Below are positions 16,080 to 24,844 of a stretch of DNA of 45,830 nucleotides, in pieces. The notes beneath the pieces were generated by a model. That model worked only from the letters and a program-made list of their open reading frames with translations, ran no database searches and was not told the DNA's origin. A program made the position numbers and the translations under genes. The stretch comes from DATADD01 sp046262355 (GTDB taxonomy: Bacteria > Actinomycetota > CADDZG01 > WHSQ01), in assembly GCA_046262355.1 (NCBI GenBank), contig JBHEMX010000075.1:1-45830 (forward strand). Reading direction: 5' to 3'. Within the stretch, counting starts at the first letter, position 1; each line of letters opens with the position of its first letter.

Positions 16080-17027
16080 ATGGGTCGCACCGACGGTTCG
16101 GACGCGGTCAAGGTCCTCTACATCATGGGGCGCGGGCGCGGAGGCAGCACGATCTTGGCCAACGCCTTGGGTGAGCTCGACGGTTTCTTCTCGGCGGGCG
16201 AGGTCCGCTCCTTGTGGGATCCGTTGGTGGTCTCGGATGCCCCTTGCGTGTGTGGTCGAGCACTCGAGCTGTGCCCGGTGTGGTCGCACGTGATAGAGGG
16301 CGTCGACGCGCATCAGGCGGCTGTGTGGCAGCGCGAGGTGGTCAAGGAGCGGAAGCTCCTAACCCTTCTTCGACAAGGGCGGGCTTCGTTCCAACCTGGG
16401 CCGCCTGTGCACGCATACGCCGGAGTGATGGGTCACGTGTACGCATCCCTCGCCTCGGTGACCGGTGCACGAGTGATAGTCGACTCGTCGAAGCGGCCGT
16501 CGTACGCGGCGCTGCTGAGATTGATCCCCGAGATCTCGCCCTACTATGTCCATCTCGTGCGCGACCCGCGCGCCTCCGCGTTCTCGTGGAAGCACCGCAG
16601 GTACGCGTCGGCGTTGCCGGGTGCCGAGGTGGCGCGCCGAGGCGCCCTCGACAGCACGCTGCGCTGGAACGCCTTGAACCTGGAGGCCGAGATGTTTCGT
16701 CTCTCGAGCGAACGGGTTCCCTTCATGACGTTGCCGTTCGAGGAGTTCATCGACGCGCCCCGCACGACGATCGGTCGGCTGACGTCGTTCGTGGCAGAGT
16801 CCGTGGCCGAGTCGCCGTTCGTTGATGAGCACTCTATCCGCCTCGGGACCAATCACTCGCTCGCCGGGAATCCGTCGCGCTTCAGCCGCGGCGTCGTGGA
16901 GATCCGTGATACCGGCGACTGGCAGACCTCGCAGACGAGATTCGATCGCTGGGTGGCAAGCACCGTCGCGGCTCCACTGCTCCTGCGCTACGGATACAGC
17001 TTCAGGTCACCGCGCAGCGATCAATGA
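16080..17027 (+). CDS. Sulfotransferase-family protein
   Basis: PAPS-dependent sulfotransferase fold. The 5'-phosphosulfate loop reads YIMGRGRGGSTILANALGEL near the N-terminus and the 3'-phosphate motif VHLVRDPRASAFSW lies about mid-protein, as in bacterial sulfotransferases acting on glycans, lipids or small molecules. LPFEEFIDAP and a C-terminal DTGDWQT segment fit the family. The cysteine-rich stretch APCVCGRALELCPVW near residue 60-75 is unusual and could bind metal or form disulfides. ATG 16080 is preferred; GTG 16059 is an in-frame alternative. The stop overlaps the start of the next gene (ATGA), so the two are coupled. The acceptor is unknown. Confidence 0.8.
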   Translation: MGRTDGSDAVKVLYIMGRGRGGSTILANALGELDGFFSAGEVRSLWDPLVVSDAPCVCGRALELCPVWSHVIEGVDAHQAAVWQREVVKERKLLTLLRQGRASFQPGPPVHAYAGVMGHVYASLASVTGARVIVDSSKRPSYAALLRLIPEISPYYVHLVRDPRASAFSWKHRRYASALPGAEVARRGALDSTLRWNALNLEAEMFRLSSERVPFMTLPFEEFIDAPRTTIGRLTSFVAESVAESPFVDEHSIRLGTNHSLAGNPSRFSRGVVEIRDTGDWQTSQTRFDRWVASTVAAPLLLRYGYSFRSPRSDQ

Positions 17028-17704
17028 CCCGTCTCCTTCGGGTCGCCACCTACAACATCAGACACGGACGCGGTATGGACGGAAGGGTTCGCCTGCGCCG
17101 CACCGCCCGCATGCTGGTTCGCACGGGTGCCGATGTCATCGCGCTTCAAGAAGTCGACCGGAACGTCAAGCGCTCGGGCACGACGGATCAACCCGCATTG
17201 CTGGAGCGCTGGACGGGTTTGACCGTGCATTTCTGGCCGACGCTACGCCTCGACGGAGGTGACTTCGGGCTCGCCCTCGCTGCGCGCGGCGAGATGTCGA
17301 CGGACTTCCAGATCCTCGACAACGGAGGTGTGGGCCGTCTACACGGCGTCATCATCGGGCGGGTGCAGGGCATCACCGTTCTCGCCACGCATCTGTCGCG
17401 GAAGGCCGTTGCCAGGCAGGCCGAGGAAGAGCAGATCGCTCGGCTCGCGACAGGATCCCAGATGCCGGTCGTGGTGGCCGGGGATCTCAACCAGGGTCCC
17501 AAGAGCTTGAGGCGTTTCCATGCAGCGGGGTTGCGCTCCGACCCCCGTCGTCGAGCGACCTTTCCCTCCACCGCACCCGTACTGAAGATAGATCACGTCC
17601 TCATCGGTCCGGGACTGTCGATCGAGCGGACCTGGACGGTGCGTGGGATGGCATCCGATCACATCCCGCTTGTGGCGGACGTACGACTGGGACCTCGGTT
17701 CTGA
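17024..17704 (+). CDS. Endonuclease/exonuclease/phosphatase (EEP) family hydrolase
   Basis: A 226-residue Mg-dependent phosphodiesterase fold with all family motifs: ATYNIRHG (metal asparagine), VIALQEVDRN (metal glutamate), LATHLSR (histidine), VVAGDLNQG (catalytic aspartate and asparagine), KIDHVLIG and ASDHIPLVADV (final D-H pair). It lacks a signal peptide and is likely cytoplasmic. Members cleave nucleic acids, inositol phosphates or sphingolipids, and the substrate is not readable here. It is translationally coupled to the upstream sulfotransferase, so the pair may act on a common lipid or glycan, which is an inference. Confidence 0.85.
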   Translation: MTRLLRVATYNIRHGRGMDGRVRLRRTARMLVRTGADVIALQEVDRNVKRSGTTDQPALLERWTGLTVHFWPTLRLDGGDFGLALAARGEMSTDFQILDNGGVGRLHGVIIGRVQGITVLATHLSRKAVARQAEEEQIARLATGSQMPVVVAGDLNQGPKSLRRFHAAGLRSDPRRRATFPSTAPVLKIDHVLIGPGLSIERTWTVRGMASDHIPLVADVRLGPRF

Positions 17705-17769
17705 TTCGGTCGCGCCGGCCTGTCTCAGCGCTACGCGGCCCCGATCCGAGGGAGTGAGGCGGCGCGCCT

Positions 17770-18285
17770 TTAGGTCTCCGATATCTCGACCCGTTCGACG
17801 ACCACGTCTTGGGCGGGCCGATCGCCCGCACGGGTCTCGACCCTCGAGATGGCCTCGACGACCTCCATGCCTTCGATGACCTCGCCGAAGATCGTGTGCT
17901 TGCCGTTGAGCCAAGGCGTTGATGCAACGGTGACGAAGAACTGCGAACCGTTGCTGTTGGGTCCGGCATTCGCCATGGCAAGCAGTCCCGGGCGGTCGAA
18001 CTTGGGGCCACCCGGAGAGCACTCGTCCTCGAACCGGTATCCGGGCCCTCCTCGTCCGCTCCCCTCTGGATCGCCTCCTTGGATCATGAAGTCGGGGATC
18101 ACCCTGTGGAGGATCGTGCCGTCGAAGAGGGGCTCGGTCTTGCGCTGCCCATCGCGAGGATCGCGCCACTCCCTCTTGCCTTGGGCGAGGTCGACGAAGT
18201 TCGCCACGGTGGTCGGGGCGTGCTCCGGCATCAACCGCACCTTGAAGGTTCCCCGCGACGTGACAAAGTCAGCTTGCTCCGGCAT
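17770..18285 (-). CDS. Peptidyl-prolyl cis-trans isomerase, cyclophilin type
   Basis: Cytoplasmic cyclophilin of 171 residues without a signal peptide. The active-site arginine and aromatic network is seen in FDGTILHRVIPDFMIQGGDPEGSGRGGPG, GLLAMANAGPNSNGSQFFV and TPWLNGKHTIFGEVIEGMEVV. The N-terminal loop contains a charged insert (GKREWRDPRDGQRKTEP) common in actinobacterial PpiA/PpiB proteins. ATG 18285 follows GGAGAGGGG closely. It converges with the EEP gene and diverges from the two-component operon. Confidence 0.95.
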   Translation of the reverse strand: MPEQADFVTSRGTFKVRLMPEHAPTTVANFVDLAQGKREWRDPRDGQRKTEPLFDGTILHRVIPDFMIQGGDPEGSGRGGPGYRFEDECSPGGPKFDRPGLLAMANAGPNSNGSQFFVTVASTPWLNGKHTIFGEVIEGMEVVEAISRVETRAGDRPAQDVVVERVEISET

Positions 18286-18391
18286 CCCCTCTCCTCGTTA
18301 GGCGAACTGCGACCAAGCAGTCTAGTGCCCGCGCCGGACGTTCGCGAGGGGACGTTGTCCTCGGGCTCCGCGCCCGGGCCTTCACCACCGG

Positions 18392-18501
18392 GTAACGAGG
18401 AAGTAGCGAGATGCTCAGGGCCACGCCCCTCGCCGGAGGGATGCTGAAGGGGCCGCACCGTGACAAAGTTGTTACGAGGTGGTCGCCTTGGTGTTACGAG
18501 G
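18392..18501 (+). repeat. Repeated GTTACGAGG boxes upstream of the two-component operon
   Basis: GTTACGAGG occurs at 18471-18479 and 18493-18501, exactly 22 bases apart (two helical turns), and a one-mismatch copy GTAACGAGG lies at 18392-18400. All are on the same strand and end 40 bases before the first gene of the operon. Same-face direct repeats are the usual binding pattern of OmpR-family response regulators, so autoregulation is plausible. Not experimentally supported. Confidence 0.4.
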
Positions 18502-18544
18502 CTGGGCCAGACTTACTGTCCCCACAGCGGAGACAGGGGATGTG

Positions 18545-18796
18545 ATGGCCGACGACATTGCGATAAGGGGGGCGAGGTTAAGGGCCGCCCCTCCATCATC
18601 TCCAAGGGCCGAGGAGGGACGCATCTGTAGTGTCCCCGAGTGCCGAACGAGGCTGTCTACCTACAACCGCAGGGCACGGTGCTTCGCGCACGCCGAATGG
18701 AGGGTCCCGCGACTCCGAGGACGAAAGCCGCCGGGAGGAAAGGCTTCGCCGAGCGACAGCGACAGAGAGGGCAGGGTCGACGGAACTGTGGGTTGA
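18545..18796 (+). CDS. Small zinc-ribbon-like protein at the head of the two-component operon
   Basis: An 83-residue protein starting at ATG 18545 (GTG 18542 adjacent) behind GGAGACAGGGG. The centre reads ICSVPECRTRLSTYNRRARCFAH, giving C-x4-C...C-x2-H, a compact zinc-binding pattern with the LS.YN core seen in small actinobacterial proteins. The ends are basic and Pro/Ser-rich and look disordered. Its stop lies just before the response-regulator start, so the three genes appear to be one operon. It may be a metal-bound adaptor or DNA/RNA-binding accessory, but no function is known to me. Confidence 0.6.
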   Translation: MADDIAIRGARLRAAPPSSPRAEEGRICSVPECRTRLSTYNRRARCFAHAEWRVPRLRGRKPPGGKASPSDSDREGRVDGTVG

Positions 18797-18800
18797 GCGC

Positions 18801-19532
18801 ATGCGAGACTCGCATATATGCGCCGCTCTTCTGGAGCCGTCGATCCAGGTGGATGAGACCCTTCTGCTCGTCGAGGACGACCCATCCATAAGAGAGATAG
18901 TGGCGCTCGGGCTTGCGGAGAGTGGCTTTCGGGTCACAAGCGAGCGCGACGGGCGCCGAGCGCTCGACGTGCTCCGCCAAGGGCGCTTCGACCTCTTGAT
19001 CCTCGACATCATGTTGCCCTCGCTCGACGGTCTGGAGGTGTGTCGCACCATCAGACGAGAGAGTCAGATCCCGATAGTGATGCTCACCGCAAAGACCGAG
19101 ACCGTGGATGTCGTCGCGGGTCTCGAGCTGGGCGCCGACGACTACGTCACGAAGCCCTTCGAGATGCGAGAGCTCGTCGCCCGGATCCGAGCCGCGCTGC
19201 GGCGAACGTCTGGCATGTCGTCATCCGAGCCCATCGTCAAGGTGAGCGGCCTGGAGATCGATCCGGCCGGTTTCAAGGTCTACAAACGCGGTGACGAGGT
19301 TGCGCTCACGGCGACCGACTTCCATCTCCTTCTTGAACTGGCTCGCAACGCAGGCAATGTCCTGACGCGCGACGTGCTCCTCAATCGCGTGTGGAACTAC
19401 GACTACCTGGGAGACTCGAGGGTCGTTGACATGGCGATCAAGCGACTGCGAGCGAAGATCGAGGACGATCCCGGTGAGCCCGAGATCATCCGCACCGTAC
19501 GTGGGATCGGGTATCGACTCGAACGAAGTTGA
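18801..19532 (+). CDS. OmpR/PhoB-family response regulator
   Basis: Receiver plus winged-helix output. With ATG 18801 the receiver runs from about 20 to 135: LLLVEDD acidic pocket, phospho-acceptor Asp69 in LLILDIMLP, Thr96 in VMLTAKT and Lys118 in YVTKPF. The C-terminal trans_reg_C domain shows VALTATDFHLLLELARNAGNVL and VDMAIKRLRAKIEDDP, ending IRTVRGIGYRLE. The frame is open further upstream (to 18630), antisense-like and overlapping the zinc-ribbon gene; GTG 18849 is another possible start. It is followed by its cognate kinase with almost no gap. The repeats upstream of the operon are candidate binding sites. Confidence 0.93.
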   Translation: MRDSHICAALLEPSIQVDETLLLVEDDPSIREIVALGLAESGFRVTSERDGRRALDVLRQGRFDLLILDIMLPSLDGLEVCRTIRRESQIPIVMLTAKTETVDVVAGLELGADDYVTKPFEMRELVARIRAALRRTSGMSSSEPIVKVSGLEIDPAGFKVYKRGDEVALTATDFHLLLELARNAGNVLTRDVLLNRVWNYDYLGDSRVVDMAIKRLRAKIEDDPGEPEIIRTVRGIGYRLERS

Positions 19533-19542
19533 GCGGCGTGAT

Positions 19543-20919
19543 GTGTGGGTCCCGACGCACCGCTTCCGGTGGCGCCTCACCGTTGCCTTCGTTCTCGTGG
19601 CGGCGATATCGGCCGGCGTCGTCGCCATCGGCTCCTTCTTGATCGTGCGCCAGTATCGGGAGGGTGCCGCGCTCGAGAGGGCGACGCGCGAAGCAAGGCT
19701 CAACGTCGCGCTGACGAGAGACAGGCTGTCATCCTTGTCCAGATCTGCTGATGCTGCCGGGGTATTGGCGTTGTTCGTTCGCCAGGGGGGATTCCACACG
19801 ATCCTGATGCTGGGAAAGAAGGTCTTCTCCTCTGATCCGAGCGTGCAGTTGGAGGACGTTCCAAGGGACCTACGCACGCGCATCCAAGCGTCGTCCAACC
19901 TGTCAGACGACAAGATGGCGATCGACGCCACGCCCTATCTCGTCATCGGGGGGCGCCTTAGGGATGGAGCCGGCGAAGCGTATTTCATCTATCCACAGAA
20001 GGCTCTCTCGGACAGCCTTCACGAGCTTCTGACGACACTCCTGCTGTCGTGGGTCGCAGTGGTCGTCGGCGCTGCGATGGTTGGTTCCCTCCTTGCCCGC
20101 CGAACACTGCAGCCGGTGTCGGAAGCGAGCTCAGCCGCACGCTCCCTCGCCGAGGGCTTGCTGGACACGAGGTTGCCCGTTCAGACCGACGATGAGTTCG
20201 GTGTGCTCGCCACATCCTTCAACGAGATGGCGCAAGCGCTGCAAGAGAAGATCGATGAGCTGTCGAGGGCTCGTCAGAAGGAGAGAAGGTTCACTTCAGA
20301 CGTCGCCCATGAGTTACGCACCCCGCTAACGGCCCTTGTCGGCGAGGCGTCCCTGCTCAACGAGCACATGGAAGAGCTGCCTCCCTCCGCCCGCCGGCCG
20401 GCCGAGCTGCTGGTCGAGGACGTCACGAGGCTGCGAGATCTCGTTCTGGACCTGATCGAGATCTCGCAGCTCGATTCGGGTCGTGAGGCGCTCGAGCTCG
20501 AGCGGACCGACCTCAGAGCGCTCATAGGGTCGATCGTAAGGCGGAACGACTGGGAGTCACAGGTCACCGTGGCGGCGGATGAGACGTTCGTTACGACGGA
20601 TCGTCGCCGGGTCGAGCGCGTCGTGCGGAACCTGATCGCCAACGCCATCGAGCACGGCGGGACCAACGTCGCGGTCACCGTCCGAGCCGCCGAGCAGGGG
20701 GCGCTCGTCGAGGTCCGCGATTCCGGCCCGGGAATGACTCCGGAGCACATGGCGCACGTGTTCGAACGCTTCTACAAGGTGGACGCGGCCCGGACCGGCG
20801 GCGGCGGAGGGCTCGGCCTCGCCATAGCGCTCGAGCAGGCTCGGCTGGTGGGAGCGGATATAGGCGTCGCCAGCGAGCCGGGCGTCGCCACGCGCTTCAG
20901 CCTGCGGCTCCCCGGTTAG
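19543..20919 (+). CDS. Sensor histidine kinase (HAMP-HisKA-HATPase)
   Basis: Membrane-bound kinase of 458 residues paired with the preceding regulator. From GTG 19543: a first TM segment (LTVAFVLVAAISAGVVAIGSF, about 12-32), an extracytoplasmic domain of about 125 residues, a second TM (about 160-182), HAMP (RTLQPVSEASSAARSLAEG), HisKA with the phospho-histidine in DVAHELRTPL (His256), and HATPase with N box RNLIANAIEHGG, G1 DSGPGM and G2 GGGGGLGLAIA. The sensor domain is short and has no recognised ligand motif. The frame is open upstream into the regulator gene; the chosen GTG gives a normal short cytoplasmic tail. Confidence 0.92.
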   Translation: MWVPTHRFRWRLTVAFVLVAAISAGVVAIGSFLIVRQYREGAALERATREARLNVALTRDRLSSLSRSADAAGVLALFVRQGGFHTILMLGKKVFSSDPSVQLEDVPRDLRTRIQASSNLSDDKMAIDATPYLVIGGRLRDGAGEAYFIYPQKALSDSLHELLTTLLLSWVAVVVGAAMVGSLLARRTLQPVSEASSAARSLAEGLLDTRLPVQTDDEFGVLATSFNEMAQALQEKIDELSRARQKERRFTSDVAHELRTPLTALVGEASLLNEHMEELPPSARRPAELLVEDVTRLRDLVLDLIEISQLDSGREALELERTDLRALIGSIVRRNDWESQVTVAADETFVTTDRRRVERVVRNLIANAIEHGGTNVAVTVRAAEQGALVEVRDSGPGMTPEHMAHVFERFYKVDAARTGGGGGLGLAIALEQARLVGADIGVASEPGVATRFSLRLPG

Positions 20920-20933
20920 AGCGCCGAAGTCCC

Positions 20934-21182
20934 TTGCGACGCCACTTGGCAATGGCTACCATGAGCCGACCGCAACAGGGGGTTTCGGACTTGTACGAGG
21001 CGATGGCTATCTTCTGCTTCTGTCTGGCGTTCCTGGGCGGGGGCTACTGTCTCGGACGTCTGTCGAACCCGCATCGCATGTGGTTCGAGTTCGAGTTCGA
21101 TCCGGACCCGCTCACGGTGGAAGACAACGTCGTGCCTCTTGACGCGGCCAGGGTGAGGTTGCGCGACAGACGCGCCTCGTAG
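20934..21182 (+). CDS. Small single-TM protein
   Basis: A short protein with one hydrophobic segment rich in cysteine and glycine (AIFCFCLAFLGGGYCLGRL) followed by an acidic then basic tail (WFEFEFDPDPLTVEDNVVPLD). The TTG at 20934 gives the longest form; ATG 20961 and a TTG at 20991 (behind CAGGGGG) are alternatives, and the last has the best ribosome binding site. It lies 14 bases after the kinase stop, so it may belong to the operon. It is not recognised. Confidence 0.5.
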   Translation: MRRHLAMATMSRPQQGVSDLYEAMAIFCFCLAFLGGGYCLGRLSNPHRMWFEFEFDPDPLTVEDNVVPLDAARVRLRDRRAS

Positions 21183-21283
21183 CCGCCACGCTGCGGTCTC
21201 CAGCGGGCGGTCCAACGGCTGAGGCGGGCCGAGCGCCTCGGGTACGCTCTCGACGCCGTGACGGATCGTCGAAAGGTTACCGC

Positions 21284-21931
21284 GTGAGTGCGCTTGCTGA
21301 AACGGTCGTCGGACGCACAACGGTGCGCCGATCCGTGCTCGCCGACGCTGGATTGATCGTGCTCGGCAGCGCGGTCGTCGCCGCGCTGGCCCAGGTTTCC
21401 ATGCGTCTCCCGTTCACTCCCGTCCCCGTCACCGGACAGACGCTCGGCGTTCTCGTCGTCGGTGCCTCGCTCGGGGCCACCAGAGGAGGCGCCGCCCTGA
21501 TCCTGTATCTACTCGAGGGCGCGATGGGACTTCCCGTCTTCGCCGAGGCCAAGGGCGGTATCGCTTATCTGACGGTCGCCGATCCGCTGCACGCCACGGG
21601 CGGATACCTCTGGGGCTTCGTGGCCGCGGCATCCGTAGTCGGGCTTCTGGCAGACAGAAGATGGGATCGGGGGTTCGGAAGCGCACTGGGCCAGATGATG
21701 GTTGGAGAGCTGATCATCTTCGCCGTCGGCATCCCGTGGCTCGCGGTCGCGCTCGACGTCCCGATCGAGGCCGCCGGCAACAGCTTCAACGACGCGCTCG
21801 AGTTCGGCCTCTATCCCTTCGTGCTCGGAGAGATCGTCAAGATCCTGCTCGCCGCCGGCCTGTTCCCGGTCTTTTGGCGACTCTTGTCCCGAAGTCGCGG
21901 AGAGGTCGTTGGGCGGCCTGCATCACCTTAG
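21284..21931 (+). CDS. bioY: BioY, biotin-specific S component of an ECF transporter
   Basis: Integral membrane biotin-binding protein of 215 residues with about six TM segments. The family core is clear: ALAQVSMRLPFTPVPVTGQTLGVL, LGATRGGAALILYLLEGAMGLPVF, GGIAYLTVADPLHATGGYLWGF and YPFVLGEIVKILLAAGL. No genes for the energy-coupling ATPase or T component (bioM/bioN) adjoin, so it probably uses a shared ECF module or works alone as reported for some BioY proteins. GTG 21284 follows GAAAGG. It is flanked by unrelated genes. Confidence 0.92.
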   Translation: MSALAETVVGRTTVRRSVLADAGLIVLGSAVVAALAQVSMRLPFTPVPVTGQTLGVLVVGASLGATRGGAALILYLLEGAMGLPVFAEAKGGIAYLTVADPLHATGGYLWGFVAAASVVGLLADRRWDRGFGSALGQMMVGELIIFAVGIPWLAVALDVPIEAAGNSFNDALEFGLYPFVLGEIVKILLAAGLFPVFWRLLSRSRGEVVGRPASP

Positions 21932-22119
21932 GGCGTGGGAGAGGGCACCGAGGCGGATACCTTCGCCCGACACCTTCTGGATCCGGGCCCTTGGAGGCCG
22001 CCGCGCAGTGCTTCACCCAGCCGGACTAACTGCGGCCTTTCGGGCGTTGGAGGCCTGTATCGTGCCCAGGTGATGGCGGCCCCCGGCCCCGGTCCGCAGC
22101 GGAACAGATCGGAGCAACC

Positions 22120-23628
22120 GTGACCGAGGCTTCGGCTCGTCACATCGAGACGAGCGAAACGCAGCGCTCGGATGGGGACGCCGGTTTCGTCCGCTACGGC
22201 ACCTCGGCGGGGCGCTGGGTGATCATCGCTGCCGTTCTCGGCTCGGGCATCGCCTTCATCGACTCGACGGTCGTCAACGTTGCACTCCCTGCGATCCGTG
22301 CGGAGCTGGGCGGGGGACTGACCGGCCTCCAGTGGACGGTGGATGCGTATCTGCTGACCCTGGGAGCTCTGATCGTCTTCGGGGGCTCTCTCGGAGACAT
22401 GTATGGGCGCCGGCGGATCTTCGTGCTCGGATTGGGCGCCTTCACGCTCGCGTCGCTCGTTTGTGGTCTCGCACCTACCATCCCGATGCTTATCGCTGCG
22501 CGCGCTATCCAGGGGGTAGGAGGAGCACTTCTGGTGCCGAGCAGCCTTGCGATCATCTCGGCGGTCTTCCATCCGGAGGACCGTGGGCGCGCCATCGGCG
22601 CATGGTCGGGTCTCTCGGGCGTAAGCACAGCTTTTGGCCCCTTCCTCGGCGGCTACCTCGTCGACAGCGTTTCTTGGCGCCTCGTCTTCCTCATCTATCT
22701 GCCGCTGGCGGCCGTGACCATCTGGCTTGCCCTGCGTCACATCCCCGAGACGCGTGATGCTGATGCGCCGCCCCGGCCGGACTTCGCCGGAGCGACGGCC
22801 ATCGCGCTTGCGCTCGCGGGACTCGTCTTCACCCTGATCGAGGGGCCCATCGACGGCTTCACCGACCCGCTCATCGTCGGCGCTCTCTTGTTGGGAATCT
22901 CCGGGACCGTTGCGTTCGTGATGATCGAACGGGGCAGCGCTCATCCGATGTTGCCGCTCGAGGTCTTCTCGTCTCGGCAGTTCGCGGGCGCCAACCTCGT
23001 GACCCTCGTCGTCTACGCCGCCCTGGGAGGCGCGATGTTCTTCATCGCCATCCATCTCCAACAGTCGCTCGGCTACTCAGCCGTGGAGGCAGGCGCCGCA
23101 TTCTTTCCCATCACCATCTTGATGATGTTGCTGTCGCCTCGGGCAGGTGCTTTGTCGCAACGGGTCGGTCCACGATGGCCGATGACATCGGGACCTGTGA
23201 TCATGGGGATCGGATTCCTCTTGGCCGCTCAGATCGAGCCAGGCTCGACCTATGTCGGGGGTGTGCTGCCCGCCGCCATCGTCCTCGGGCTGGGCCTTTC
23301 GATCACGGTATCGCCGCTCACCGCCGCGGTTCTCGCAGCCGTCGACGAACGCCACGCCGGCGTCGGTTCAGGCGTAAACAATGCCGTCGCCAGGCTCGCC
23401 GGCTTGATCGCGATCGCGGTGCTGCCGTCTGCGGCGGGCATCACCGGGGAGGGGGCGGCGTCGTTTGGCGCCGGCTTCGGCAGAGCGATGGTGATATCGG
23501 GAGCCGCGTGCGCAGTCGGCGCCGCGTTCGCATACGCGACGATCCGTGCATCGGTGCCGATGCGAGCCCTGATACACCCGAACATCTCGCATACGTGCTA
23601 CCACGGAGACGACCGCAAGGCGGCCTAA
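22120..23628 (+). CDS. DHA2-family MFS drug/proton antiporter (14 TM)
   Basis: EmrB/QacA-type exporter of 502 residues. The signature DSTVVNVALPAIRAELG, then WTVDAYLLTLGALIVFGG, motif A GGSLGDMYGRRR, and ARAIQGVGGALLVPSSLAII are all present; the 14-helix arrangement has two additional helices mid-protein. Such pumps export hydrophobic drugs or metabolites by proton exchange. No TetR-type regulator adjoins. GTG 22120 has GGAG seven bases upstream. The 188 bases upstream hold no recognisable gene. Confidence 0.88.
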   Translation: MTEASARHIETSETQRSDGDAGFVRYGTSAGRWVIIAAVLGSGIAFIDSTVVNVALPAIRAELGGGLTGLQWTVDAYLLTLGALIVFGGSLGDMYGRRRIFVLGLGAFTLASLVCGLAPTIPMLIAARAIQGVGGALLVPSSLAIISAVFHPEDRGRAIGAWSGLSGVSTAFGPFLGGYLVDSVSWRLVFLIYLPLAAVTIWLALRHIPETRDADAPPRPDFAGATAIALALAGLVFTLIEGPIDGFTDPLIVGALLLGISGTVAFVMIERGSAHPMLPLEVFSSRQFAGANLVTLVVYAALGGAMFFIAIHLQQSLGYSAVEAGAAFFPITILMMLLSPRAGALSQRVGPRWPMTSGPVIMGIGFLLAAQIEPGSTYVGGVLPAAIVLGLGLSITVSPLTAAVLAAVDERHAGVGSGVNNAVARLAGLIAIAVLPSAAGITGEGAASFGAGFGRAMVISGAACAVGAAFAYATIRASVPMRALIHPNISHTCYHGDDRKAA

Positions 23629-23755
23629 CATCCCGGACGGCGGCCGGCTCGACGTAGGCTCTGTTGGTGCCGGGCGTCTCCGGGCCGTGGCAGGTAGACC
23701 GGGTGGAGCTGGGACGGGATGCGGAAGAGGTCACGAGGGAGATAGGGCTGATCCG

Positions 23756-24238
23756 ATGCAAAGGTCGTTCCCGGCGTTCGCCGACAAGCTCGACTATCCG
23801 CTGTTCATCGTCACCTCTAGCGACGGGACCGAGCGAGCCGGCTGCCTGGTTGGTTTCGCGACCCAGTGCAGCATCCACCCCCCACGGTTCCTGGTCTGCA
23901 TCTCGCACAAGAATCGAACGTTCCATGTCGCCTGTCGATCTGATGTGCTCGTTGTGCATCTCGTGGCGCGCGAGCAGATGGATCTGGCCGAGCTGTTCGG
24001 CGGAGAGACCGGCGATACCATCGACAAGTTCTCTCGCTGCGAGTGGCGAGAGGGCCCTGGGGGTGCTCCTGTTTTGGCGCGCTGCGGGAACTGGTTCGCA
24101 GCGCGTATCATCGCTCGGGTCGACGCAGGCGACCACATGTGTCTGCTGGTCGAGCCCTTCGACATGGCCTCCGGAGACGACGCGTCGACCCTGACCTACC
24201 AGCGGGCGAAGTCGATCTCTCCGGGACATGAAGCGTAA
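23756..24238 (+). CDS. Flavin reductase-like FMN-binding split-barrel protein
   Basis: A 160-residue protein of the flavin_reduct family. It opens FADKLDYPLFIVTSSDGTERAGCLVGFATQCSIHPPRFLVCISHKNRTF, given here only as its pattern: a PLFIVTS strand, a GCLVGF strand, a Pro-rich FMN-loop turn and VCISHKNRT. It continues LVVHLVAREQMDLAELFGGETGD and closes with a C-terminal strand region. These proteins reduce free flavin with NAD(P)H or act as FMN-dependent oxidoreductases. ATG 23756 is preferred over the upstream open frame, which is Gly/Arg-rich. It precedes a MOSC gene on the same strand by 45 bases. Confidence 0.75.
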   Translation: MQRSFPAFADKLDYPLFIVTSSDGTERAGCLVGFATQCSIHPPRFLVCISHKNRTFHVACRSDVLVVHLVAREQMDLAELFGGETGDTIDKFSRCEWREGPGGAPVLARCGNWFAARIIARVDAGDHMCLLVEPFDMASGDDASTLTYQRAKSISPGHEA

Positions 24239-24283
24239 GGCATCTCCGCCTGTGTTCGCCCGAGCGAGAGAAGGGGGCCGACG

Positions 24284-24778
24284 ATGAGCCTCGTCGAGGA
24301 GATCTACATCACCGCACGGGGAGGCGCGCCGATGAACCCGGTGAGCGCCGTAGAGGCGATCGCGGGCCGTGGGCTGGCGGGCGACCGCTATCTGCTGCGG
24401 ACGGGGTACTGGACGTCGGTCGACGAATGCCAGGTGACACTGATCGAGGCTGAGGCGCTCGATGAGATCCGGGCTTCCACGCCGATCCACGTTTCGAACG
24501 GCGAGCATCGTCGAAACATCATCACGCGCGGGATCGAGCTGTCCGACCTTGCCGGCAAGCGCTTCTCGATCGGCGGCGCCGTGCTCGAGTACGACCGACC
24601 TCGTCCTCCCTGCCGTTACATCGGATCGATCACCGAGCACGGCATGACCAAGGCGTTGGGCAAGAGACGTGGTGGGATCTGTGCACGAGTGATCGAGACA
24701 GGCATGATCACCGTCGGCGACACGATCCAAATGAGTGAAGAGCCCGCTGCTGCGCGCTTCCGTTTCTGGGGACGTTAG
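24284..24778 (+). CDS. MOSC-domain protein
   Basis: Stand-alone MOSC (molybdenum cofactor sulfurase C-terminal) domain of 164 residues. It shows AIAGRGLAGDRYLL, VTLIEAEALDEI, HRRNIITRGIELSDLAGKRF, and the conserved cysteine in YDRPRPPCRYI that serves as molybdenum ligand or sulfur carrier in the family. ATG 24284 has GAGAGAAGGGGG upstream. Related proteins (YiiM/YuaD type) detoxify N-hydroxylated compounds using Moco; adjacency to a flavin reductase-like gene would fit an electron-supply pair, which is an inference. Confidence 0.88.
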   Translation: MSLVEEIYITARGGAPMNPVSAVEAIAGRGLAGDRYLLRTGYWTSVDECQVTLIEAEALDEIRASTPIHVSNGEHRRNIITRGIELSDLAGKRFSIGGAVLEYDRPRPPCRYIGSITEHGMTKALGKRRGGICARVIETGMITVGDTIQMSEEPAAARFRFWGR

Positions 24779-24844
24779 AAGAGCGTCGCGCTTGCTCCGA
24801 GTGCCTCTTAGGATGCGGGCCACACCGGCTGAGATGGAGGTTCG

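Noticed and set aside
21928..23061. 377-codon leftward frame opposite the DHA2 exporter
   Set aside because: Charged, low-complexity antisense translation typical of high-GC DNA; the opposite strand is a clear transporter.
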